From: Okapia johnstoni
Lineage: Eukaryota > Chordata > Mammalia > Artiodactyla > Giraffidae
DNA: 64,000 bases
Assembly: GCA_024291935.2 (NCBI GenBank)
Contig: CM044316.1
Location: 9,602,501-9,666,500 of the forward strand
Reading direction: 5' to 3'
Position numbers and translations under genes: made by a program. Below are positions 12,375 to 29,623 of this stretch, piece by piece; position 1 is the stretch's first letter; the number at the start of each line of letters is the position of its first letter. Under the pieces are notes generated by a model. It saw only the letters and a list, made by a program, of their open reading frames with translations. It ran no database searches and was not told where the DNA came from.

Positions 12375-13260
12375 CGAGTCCCGATCTAGCCACTTTTTAG
12401 TCCCGCGACCTTAAGCAAGTGGCTCAGTCTTTCGGAACTTTAGTTTCCTGGAAAAAAGCAAAGAATAATGCCTGCTGTTTATTGTGCCAGGCACTGTTTT
12501 ATAGGTTCTTGATGGGATTATCTCGTTTAAACTTCACGGTAATATCTTGAGGTATCTTTAGGTGTGTATCATCACACACACACACTATAGAAAATAAGAA
12601 AAAGAGGCACAGAGGTGAAGAAACGTGCTCAAGATCACATAGCAAGGAAACGAAGGCGGGTGCTAGATTCAAACTCAGGCCCAAGAAACAACAGTAAAAG
12701 TTCGTACGTGTATGATGCTTATGCGACGCCAGATTCCATTCTAAGCATTTAACTCATTTAATTTTCATCACAACTCAGTAACGAACGTTTAAAAGTTTTG
12801 CCCATTTTGCCAACGAGGAAATATAAGCAGAGGGAATTAAGAACAAGTAGCAAGGAGTACTGGAGCTGGAACCCAGCCAGTACCGACCACCACCCTCTGT
12901 TTTCCTACACCAGTTAGAACCTACTGACGGTTTGCTATGTGAGAGCCTACTCTGCACATTTTCAAGGCATTCTGCCCTTTAATCTTTGCTCTGTCTTGGA
13001 ACTTAGGAGTCTTTTTTAACAGGTAAAGAAGGTGAAGCCCAGAGAGTTTAGGTAACTTGTCAAGATCATGTGGTACTACGGGGATTCAAACGCGGTAAAT
13101 CTGATTTCAGAGCTTGAGTGATTCCTGCAGGGTGCCCTGAAATAATGTGTTTTACAGAACCCAGCACACAGGAGACGATCAGGAGGTATTGGATTTCTCC
13201 GCTTACCGCCCCTCTTCTGAGCCTCACCTTCCTCATCCGTGAAATGGGGCTAGTGACGTG
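12375..13260. repeat. MIR cluster between the NACC1 and TRMT1 promoters
   Basis: At least four degenerate MIR segments are recognisable. They are a plus-strand piece near 12,375-12,460 (gaccttaagcaagtggctca), minus-strand pieces near 12,465-12,690 (attgtgccaggcactgtttt), 12,700-12,880 and 12,935-13,093, and another plus piece near 13,205-13,260 (cctcatccgtgaaatggggc). No gene is seen in this interval. Confidence 0.7.
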
Positions 13261-13389
13261 TCTCCTCCCCCCCGCCCCAAGCGAAGCCGCAGAGATTAAG
13301 GCCATCGCAAAACACTTTCATCGCTTTCCGCCGTGCATTTTGATCCCAACCGTCCACTGTAGTCAACCATCACCGATTGACTGAATTCT

Positions 13390-13500
13390 GTCACATGATC
13401 TGCCCGCCCACTGTGCCAACATGGCGGCGCCCAGGTCGTAATCCGGGAAGCGTGCACCGAAACCAGTTCGATTTTCGGTGTCTCAAGAGAAGGTGAGAAG
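13390..13500 (+). promoter_or_regulatory. TRMT1: TRMT1 promoter with YY1-type ATGGCGGC motif
   Basis: A CpG-bearing segment just upstream of and including exon 1. The motif ccaacatggcggcg at 13,416-13,429 matches the YY1 site often found right at transcription starts of housekeeping genes. There is no TATA box. TRMT1 probably initiates near here, but the start base is not visible. Confidence 0.6.
13400..13492 (+). other. TRMT1: TRMT1 exon 1 (5' UTR)
   Basis: The 3' boundary is set by a good donor (agagaag/gtgaga) at 13,492/13,493; the 5' boundary is approximate. It contains a 6-codon reading frame (ATG 13,421 to TAA 13,441) in a favourable start context (A at -3, G at +4). That frame would act as an upstream ORF if the transcript starts before it. 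Confidence 0.6.
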
Positions 13501-13740
13501 GGTCTGGGAGACGCGAGGAGGGACCCGGACCATGGGTGGACCCACTCGAGAGCTGCCGGCTTCTCAGGGACAATTCTCCAAAGATGGGGGGTGGTGTCAG
13601 TTTACCGAGGTCTCGGGGTCTCTTTAGTCCCTACTTTACAGTTGTGTAGGTCACGCAGCCCGGGAACGCAGCTCTCTGATGCTTTGGCTATTCCCTCCTC
13701 TACCCTCCCAACCAGGATTGGCGGGCAGAGGCGCCCGCGG

Positions 13741-22834
<9,094 letters not shown>

Positions 22835-22862
22835 GCTAATAAAGACTTTTTCACTTTCCACT
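22835..22862 (+). terminator. TRMT1: TRMT1 3' UTR and polyadenylation signal
   Basis: AATAAA at 22,838-22,843 begins three bases after the stop codon, followed by a T-rich stretch (gactttttcactttcc). Cleavage is expected within roughly 15-30 bases, so the 3' UTR is only about 25-30 nt. Confidence 0.85.
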
Positions 22863-22996
22863 GACTGTCATTTGTCTGAATGGGGAGGCTGCCTGTGGTT
22901 TCTCTGACCATCTACCTACGGGGCTCTGTTCATCTCTTTAGCTCCTTGTCTGAGGTCTGTTTCTCTGCCCATCTGTTTTATTGATTTTATTTAGTT

Positions 22997-23158
22997 TAAA
23001 TATTTTATTTATTTATTTGGCTGCACTAGGTCTTAGTTGCGGCACATGGGGTCTTTAGTTTCGGCATGCAAGATCTAGTTCCTTGGCCAGGGGTCTCAAA
23101 CTGGGGCCCCCTGGATGGGAGCGCAGAGCCTTAGCCACTGGACCACCAGGGAAGTCCC
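22997..23158 (-). mobile_element. CHR-type SINE
   Basis: T-rich head, tttggctgcactaggtctta and the end ccactggaccaccagggaag. Confidence 0.85.
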
Positions 23159-23305
23159 TCTGTCCATCTGTTTTAACCCCCTTGGTGAGCTCTGTGCATT
23201 TGGTATGTTGGTCCCTGCCTGATGAGGTGTTGTCAGTGTTTCTGACTGGAGTGTTCTGTCTGTATTAGGGTGGTGGGGAGTTAAAGGTTGCCTGCAAGGC
23301 GCTTT

Positions 23306-23506
23306 TGTTTGTTTAGTCTGTAAGTCGGGTCCAACTCTTTTGCAACCCCTTGGACTGTAGCCCACCAGGCCTCTCTGTCCATGGGATTCTCCAGGCAAGA
23401 ATACTGGAGTGGGTTGCCATTTCCTTCTCTAGGGGATCTTCCTGACCCAGGGATGGAACCCTCGTCTTCTGCACTGCAGGCGGCTTCTTTACAGCTGAGC
23501 CACCCA
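23306..23506 (-). mobile_element. Bov-tA SINE
   Basis: Reverse-complement copy, gtctgtaagtcgggtccaac through the tRNA-like end cagctgagccaccca. Confidence 0.9.
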
Positions 23507-23509
23507 TTT

Positions 23510-23880
23510 GCTGGCGCCTGAGATTCCCAAGGTGGCCACGGGGCGGCAGCCGTGCGCTCACGCCCGCGGGGGCCTTTACCCTCTTCCCCTTCTTCCCATC
23601 CTCCAAGCGTGGGCGCGCCCCCAGTACTCAGACCTGTCCTCTAGGCACTGCGCCCGCATATGGGCTCGCGCCCCAGTGTCTCCTCCTCGCCGCCTGGTTT
23701 CTCTGGCCCAGCTGCCCCTGAGGGCCCCAGGGGCGGAAACCGGACCGGAACCAGGCGCCTCCTGCATCCGCTCCAGACCAGGTGCTTCCTGCCCTGCGGC
23801 CCCTTGGGCTTGCACACTGAGGCACCCGGCAGCCTGTGGCAACCCTTTCCCCGCCAGAGCCGGGGAGGGTGGCAGCATTA
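23510..23880. promoter_or_regulatory. CpG-dense block with ETS-type cores upstream of LYL1
   Basis: High CpG content between TRMT1 and LYL1. It includes paired ETS cores CGGAA at 23,734-23,738 and CCGGAA at 23,745-23,750. No exon is recognised. It could be a LYL1 enhancer or an unannotated promoter. Confidence 0.4.
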
Positions 23881-24107
23881 ACGAGAGGACTGGGGCAAAA
23901 TCCCCACCCTGCCACGTGGTAGCTGTGGGACTGTGCAGGCACCCCCTTACTGGCATCATATCATCTGTACAATGAACCTAAACCTAATTGCAGAGCCCAT
24001 CTAGTAGGCATCCCAGAGTTAACTCAAGCATTCAGAATTGTACTCTTGCTTCCCTGGACAGTAGGATGGCTGTGGGGTTCTGGGTTTCACTTGATTGCTG
24101 AGTGTGA

Positions 24108-24282
24108 GCATGCTTGGTGACTCAGTCGTGTCTGACTCTTTGCCACCCCATGGACTGCAGCCTGCCAGGCTCCTCTGTCCATGGGATTTCCCAGGCAAGA
24201 ATACTGGAGTGGGTTGCTGTTTCCTTCTCCAAAGGATCTTCCTGACCCAGAGATTGAACCTGTGTCTCCTGCATTGGCAGGG
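24108..24282 (-). mobile_element. Bov-tA SINE
   Basis: Contains gtgtctgactctttgccacc, aagaatactggagtgggttg and gtctcctgcattggcagg; the terminal part is missing. Confidence 0.9.
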
Positions 24283-25079
24283 GCCTGCCTGGGCACTTCT
24301 GCAGTCACACTGGGGAAAGCATGACTGACCCAGGTGGAAGCATGCCAGGGATGGGAACAGGGTCGTCCCTGCTTACCTAGTTGTACCAAGCTCCACTCCC
24401 TGCGTGAGCTCCAGCAGGACCTTGAGCTTTATCACCATTCCAAGATATTAACCCAATGCTTCTTTATCACTGTCCACCCTGAAGTGGCCCACACTGTGGG
24501 GCAAAGGCCAGGGACCTCTGAGCTGGGGCCATGTGATCCTGTGGGGAGAGGCCCCGGATGGTGGGGACCTGGTGGGTGCACCTACTAGAAGGTTCGGCCA
24601 CTGGCACTAGCTGCACCTCCCCCAGCTGTGGTATTTTTCTCTCACCCTCCTGGACCTGGCATGGCGGTGTGGAGGGTGCACCAGGGGCCCAAGACACTGG
24701 CCCAGGCTGGACACCCAGGGCTAGACTGTCAACACCGCTCTGCAGTCGGTGCCCCACTCCAGGGTGGGGTTGGCAGAAAACTGAGGAGGCACTCTTGTAG
24801 AAAGAGGAACCGGGCAGGCTGAGGAGGAGAAGGGGGCCCCCGGGTCACGAGGCCCCAGCAGGGCCGGAAAGGACTCTCCACCCCCATCAGCACGGGACAA
24901 GGGGTATTCAAAGCTGGAGGACAGACCCAAGTAACATAGGGACTGCTGCATTTCTGCCTCAGTTTCCCCTCTGCATGCAACTGGGCACCTCACTCCCAAG
25001 GGTGTGTGCTGGAGCAGGGATCCTGCAGTGCCTGAGGGACAGAAGGTGAGACCTTGAGGGTGACAGGCAGTCTTGCCTG

Positions 25080-25430
25080 CGCCGGCGGGGGGCGGGGCCT
25101 GGAGGCCCGCGCTTGGGGGATCCCCGCCCGCTGGGTTTCCTCCGGGGTCAGCCCGGCTCCTTATCAGGCGCAGCCAGGCAGCCAGGCCCTTATCTGCACT
25201 GGCCCAGCATCCTCCGGCCGCTGCGCCAGGGGTGAGAGGGAGGAAACCGGGCCGCCAGGGGCGGGGAGAGGGTGGGCGGCCTGGAGCTGCTCACTTTCCC
25301 TGGAGGGACCTGCCCTGTTGCCGCCACTGCTTCTGCCGCGGTGGCCCTTGGGAGCCAAGGAAGAGGGGTGGCCCGACGCCGCAGCCAGGACAGGGCGACC
25401 GACTATCAGGGCAACGGAGCACAGAGGCTG
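25080..25430 (+). promoter_or_regulatory. LYL1: LYL1 promoter region
   Basis: A CpG-rich block about 1 kb upstream of the coding start. It has two GATA-factor motifs in reverse (TTATC at 25,161-25,165 and 25,190-25,194), ETS-type GGAA/TTCC cores (25,137-25,140 and 25,242-25,245) and a ggggcggggc Sp1 box near 25,090. The LYL1 promoter is known from published work to be driven by ETS and GATA factors, so the motif set fits. Confidence 0.65.
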
Positions 25431-25526
25431 GAGCAGGGGGCTGGTGTCTTGCCTGAACCTGGAACTGCATCCTAGCCCTGGAGGACAGAGTCAGGGCCAT
25501 CTGCAGGCAGCCAGAGCAGTGCTGGG
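25232..25526 (+). other. LYL1: LYL1 non-coding exon 1 (boundaries uncertain)
   Basis: A donor gctggg/gtaaga at 25,526/25,527 could end exon 1; another (ccaggg/gtgaga) lies at 25,231/25,232. The transcription start is not visible. Intron 1 then runs to the acceptor at 26,471. The intron (25,527-26,471) shows no repeat or motif that I can name. Confidence 0.4.
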
Positions 25527-26492
25527 GTAAGAGTGGAGTGGGCCTGAAAAGGGGGGATCCCAGACCCACCTGCATTCATTCATTCTTTCCTGCCTTCATT
25601 CATCTGGTGGGCCCACTAAGTAAGAGGCCAAGCAGCTTCCCCAGGGTCTAGCTAGGGAAGACAGGGCAGAGGGGCTAGGAATCCCTGATGTTGCTGGGAC
25701 ACGCCAGACCGTGAGGCCAGGAGTGAGCAGGGATGTGGAAGCAGGGTGCAAAGGGGTGGTTACTGATTGTGGGTAGGGAGGGTGGGAGGATGCCAGAGCC
25801 AGAGAGAGGACTTGTGCATGACTGTGTGCTGGGGAGTAGGGTTAGCATCCGGAGTCATAGTGTCAGCAGTGGAGTCATGGGGCTTGTACGGGGGAGATTT
25901 GGGGGGAGGGGGTCACTGGAGTGATTATGGAGGACTTTCAGGGTCTGACATGGAGACAATGAGAAGAGACTCAGGGTTATAGCTGAAGGCCCCATGGTCA
26001 GCCTGGGGGCAGTGGTAAGTGAAGGTCAGTCAGCCATGGAGAGTTTGCAAGGTCCATGGTGTTAATGAAGGGTTTTGGATCTGAGGGTTACGGGGGCATC
26101 CTGTGGTCAAAGGGTCTGTTATGGGTTCCCTGCCTTGCCCCTCCCTCCAGGCTCCAGGCCAGAGTGGGTTCTGGAAGAAGGGAAATTTGCTCAGGGGCTC
26201 CACAACTAAGTCCTCATGGGTCACAGACAGCTCAGAAGCATCACTGCTGAGCTCAGTGCTGCCCTGGACCTCAGTGGGCACCCCCTGTCCTTGTGTTGAA
26301 GCCCCTCCCATGTCCTGGGAGTTTCTGGGCCCACTTCCCATCTACCTTTGCCCATTGAACTGCCATCCCCCCCACCCCGGTCTCTCTCCAGGTGAGGGCT
26401 TGCTCTGTTGGACTAAGAGTAGGGGGTGGCATCTGCCTCCTCCCTCCCCACTGGCTTCATTCCTCCCACAGGTGAGCACCCCCTCGGGGTCC

Positions 26493-26827
26493 ATGTGCCC
26501 GCCCGAGGCCCAGGCGGAGGTGGGCCCCACCATGACCGAGAAGGCCAAGATGGTGTGTGCTTCCAGCCCGGTGCCTGCCCTGCCCCCAAAGCCTGGCTCG
26601 CCTGGGCCCCCAAAGGTGGAGGAGGTGGGCCACGGAGGCTCCTCCTCGCCACCCAGGCTGCCCCCTGGCGTGCCAGTGATCAGCCTGGGCCACACCAGGC
26701 CCCCAGGGGCAGCCATGGCCACCACAGAACTCAGCACCCTCCGTCCCCCACTGCTGCAACTCTCTACCCTGGGAACCGCCCCACCCGCCCTGGCCCTGCA
26801 TTACCACCCTCACCCGTTCCTCAACAG
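26493..26827 (+). CDS. LYL1: LYL1 coding exon 2
   Basis: The exon begins at 26,472 after cccacag. It encodes the N-terminal Pro-rich half, including [15 protein letters not shown] and [12 protein letters not shown]. Donor gtcagt at 26,828. Confidence 0.93.
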
Positions 26828-28492
26828 GTCAGTGGGGGACCGGGGCCTGGGGGGAATCCAGGGGCAGGGTCCTTACCCACAAGGCATTAGTGACCCACGA
26901 CCCCTTACAGCCTCTACATTGGGCCAGCAGGACCTTTCAGCATCTTCCCTAGCAGCCAGCTAAAGCGGAGACCAAGCCACTGTGAGCTGGAGCTTGCTGA
27001 GGGTGAGTATGAGTTTATGTCCGCCCAACCCTCTCTCCGGGGGCCCACGTCTGCCCTATAACCTTCCACTGGGAAAACACTGGGAAAAGTGATGCCACTG
27101 TGCACAGACACACACAGGGGCTCAGTACTCAGGTTACACCCATGTAGCAAAACCACAGACCCATGGCCAGTTCTACACAACCCCCATCACCCAACAAGCC
27201 ACAATGATTCATGGCAAAACAGCACAGCATGGGGGCTCCACTGGCATGCACAGCCACACAGGAAACAGCCACAGGGCAACATCCACTCAAGAGATAGCCA
27301 CAGGACCACAACCACACAAGAGGCAGATACACAACCACAGCCACTGAGGTCCATGGCCTCACAGGAATTAGCCACACAACCACATGGCAGTGATCACACA
27401 CCACAGCCATGTGGATATACAGGAGTTCACACGACCACCTGAGAAAGAATAGGACCAGTCACGATGAAAGAAACTCTCAGACTCACGAGCACACCCAACC
27501 TCACAGAGGGACCACACAGAATAAGAATCACAAGGACAGCTCTCCAGCCACATTCCCTAGGGAACTGCAGCCATTGACATCAAGGAGTGGACAGAGGTAC
27601 AGGAGGCTTCTGTTATCTGCAACTTGGGCCTGTGATAGTCCTTGTCTAGGCAGCTTGGGGGCTTCCCTCCTAGCTCAGTTGGTAAAGAATCTGTCTGCAA
27701 TGCAGGAAACCTGGGTTTGATCCCTCTGTTGGGAAGATCCCCTGGAGAAGGAAATGGCAATCCACTCCAGTATTCTTGCCTAAAGAATCCTATGGACAGA
27801 GGACCCTGGCGGGCTACAGTCAATGGGGTGGCAAGAGTCGGACATGACTGAGCAACTAAACCACCATTACCAGGCAGCTTGGGGGTGGGGGTGCGGGAGG
27901 TGCTAACTGAGCTACACGTGGATCCTACACGTGAATCCCTTGGATGGAGAAAGCCTCAGTCCACTGCCAGTGTTGAAGTCCCCCAAGAGGGTGTTGGGAG
28001 CCTCAAGTAAGGGTAGGTGGGGGTGCCTGCCTCTCTTGGGCCATGGCGCCAATCCTGCCACTCCTGTCCTCAGGGCATCAGCCCCAGAAGGTGGCCCGTC
28101 GCGTGTTCACCAACAGTCGGGAGCGCTGGCGGCAGCAGAACGTGAACGGCGCTTTCGCTGAGCTCAGGAAGCTGCTGCCAACGCACCCGCCCGACCGGAA
28201 GCTGAGCAAGAACGAGGTGCTCCGCCTGGCCATGAAATACATTGGCTTCCTGGTGCGGCTGCTGCGCGACCAGGCGGCGGCTCTGGCCGCAGGCTCCGCC
28301 CCTCCGGGGCCCCGCAAGCGGCCAGCGCACCGAGGCCTGGACGACGGCGGCGCCCGTCGCGGGCCGTGTCGCAGGGCCGAGGTAGTGGCGCGACCCCAGC
28401 CCGCGCCTTCCGGCGGCCCCGACAGCAGCCGCGGCGGTACGGGCCGACCCATCAAGACAGAACAAGCGGCTGTGAGCCCAGAGGTGCGATGA
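26493..28492 (+). CDS. LYL1: LYL1, bHLH transcription factor
   Basis: LYL1 is a class II bHLH factor related to TAL1/SCL. It pairs with E proteins on CANNTG sites and works in haematopoietic and endothelial cells with GATA2, LMO2 and LDB1. Coding exons are 26493-26827, 26911-27002 and 28074-28492; phases agree and the total is 846 nt, 281 residues (human 280). Residues 1-110 are Pro-rich. The bHLH lies at about 150-206: basic [13 protein letters not shown] (155-167), helix 1 [10 protein letters not shown], the loop THPPDRKLS, helix 2 [18 protein letters not shown] Gly/Arg/Pro tail ends SPEVR. The start at 26,493 matches the human MCPP start. An open frame continues upstream to 26,103 but crosses the splice acceptor, so it is not used. 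Confidence 0.95.
26911..27002 (+). CDS. LYL1: LYL1 coding exon 3
   Basis: Encodes [20 protein letters not shown] and [10 protein letters not shown], after an 83 bp intron. Donor gtgagt at 27,003. Confidence 0.93.
27003..28073 (+). other. LYL1 intron 3 with CCACA-rich tract
   Basis: Between about 27,090 and 27,530 the plus strand is unusually rich in irregular CCACA/CACA words (aaccacacaagaggcagata, cagccacacaggaaacagcc). This is a decayed simple or satellite-like repeat. A Bov-tA follows, then unique sequence to the acceptor. Confidence 0.55.
27657..27872 (+). mobile_element. Bov-tA SINE in LYL1 intron 3
   Basis: Forward copy, gggggcttccctcctagctc through gacatgactgagcaactaaa. Confidence 0.9.
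28074..28492 (+). CDS. LYL1: LYL1 coding exon 4 (bHLH)
   Basis: Encodes [10 protein letters not shown], the entire bHLH, and the GC-rich variable C-terminus. Stop TGA at 28,490-28,492. Confidence 0.95.
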
Positions 28493-29010
28493 CCTCCACG
28501 GTGTCGCCTCTGAGCCGAAGGGCACTGGGAAGTCAGCCCGGGGCCATCTAGGAAGGGGCGGAAGACACGCTCGTAGGGCCTGATCTGGACCGAATTCCCC
28601 CGAAGAAGGACCAGGGAGGAGTCCCCTACAGGGGAAAGGGCCCCGCGGTCCCGAAGGGCGACCGTCGCCCCCAGGGGCTTGAAGACCCTTTTGTCGCCCA
28701 CGGCCCGCTGGAAGTGGCCTTGTCCGCGTACCCCTTCCGCGGGGTGAGGTCCGGGAACCAACACATCAGAGCGGCCATTGGACCCAAAGGGTGCCTAATT
28801 TTTCCGAGCTGGGGTCACCGAGGGAGTTGAGAAGGGACCTGAGAACATGCTCCTTTCTCACTGGCGCCCCCTCCCGGCGACTGAGAGATCCGCACTCCTC
28901 GACGGCGGCGGTGGCTGGCCTGGCTCAAGGCTGTGACGCGGCGAATCCACGCGGCGACCCCATCCCACCGATCCCGAACCTGTCCCGCACGACTGCGTTA
29001 GCGAAGGCTC
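28493..29010 (+). other. LYL1: LYL1 3' UTR and LYL1-NFIX convergent gap
   Basis: The LYL1 3' UTR begins here. No canonical AATAAA or ATTAAA is seen on the plus strand down to about 29,220, so its end cannot be placed. The minus-strand NFIX polyadenylation signals lie just beyond. The sequence is CpG-rich with no repeat. Confidence 0.5.
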
Positions 29011-29033
29011 GGGCGCTCTTGCTTTTGTTTTTC

Positions 29034-29047
29034 TTTATTTCTTTATT
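29034..29047 (-). terminator. NFIX: NFIX distal polyadenylation signals
   Basis: Two minus-strand AATAAA hexamers (plus-strand TTTATT at 29,034-29,039 and 29,042-29,047) sit about 4.2 kb after the NFIX stop. That agrees with the long 3' UTR known for the human gene. Cleavage is expected near 29,010-29,020. Confidence 0.7.
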
Positions 29048-29606
29048 TCACATACACATTAGCCATTCAATGGAGAAGCCGGAGAGAGTCAGGCAAAGAT
29101 GGTATAACAGAAGCGCAGTGACGGGGGCGGGGTGGGGTGGGGCGGGGCGGAGAGGGAACGTACGGGCTGGCTGCCTACTTGCATTCCGCTAGGACACTGA
29201 AAACCCAGAAAACAAAACAGACAGTAAACTACCCTTGTTTCTTATGTATCTCAGTGCAGAGACGGGGGTGGAGGGCAGAGAGAGGGGGAGACCAGGCTGA
29301 AGGAAGAGGAGCGGAGGGGCGGGGACGCTAAGGGGGAAGCACACCAAATCCATTAGTACTATATATAGAGATACTCGTATATACTGCGTTTCTTAGCCTA
29401 AGAAGAAACTTGTTTGACGGGACGGGCGGCCTTTGCGGTCCGCGATGCTGGTGCTGGTCGGGCGCACGGATCTCCCGGGCCGAAGCGGGGCTGGCCCAGG
29501 CTGGCTGGCGGGGGGACGGGGGGCGCCCCAAGGGTGGGTGGGGGGAGCAGAGGCGGGGCTGGGGTGCCCCTCGGGCTCTCGATTGGGGGACGAAAATTCT
29601 CGTGAC

Positions 29607-29623
29607 TTTATTGCTCCTTTATT
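29607..29623 (-). terminator. NFIX: NFIX proximal polyadenylation signals (candidate)
   Basis: Two more minus-strand AATAAA hexamers (TTTATT at 29,607-29,612 and 29,618-29,623), about 575 bases before the distal pair. Use would give a slightly shorter 3' UTR. Confidence 0.45.

Larger units (their letters stand above)
22863..25080. other. TRMT1-LYL1 intergenic region
   Basis: No gene is recognised. It contains one CHR-type and two Bov-tA SINEs (listed separately) and a CpG-dense block at 23,510-23,880. The sequence at 24,290-25,080 is GC-moderate and unique-looking, with no reading frame that resembles a protein I know. Confidence 0.6.

Noticed and set aside
26103..26492. Upstream in-frame extension of LYL1
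   Set aside because: It crosses the exon 2 acceptor at 26,471 and is mostly intron. The human protein starts at the equivalent of 26,493.
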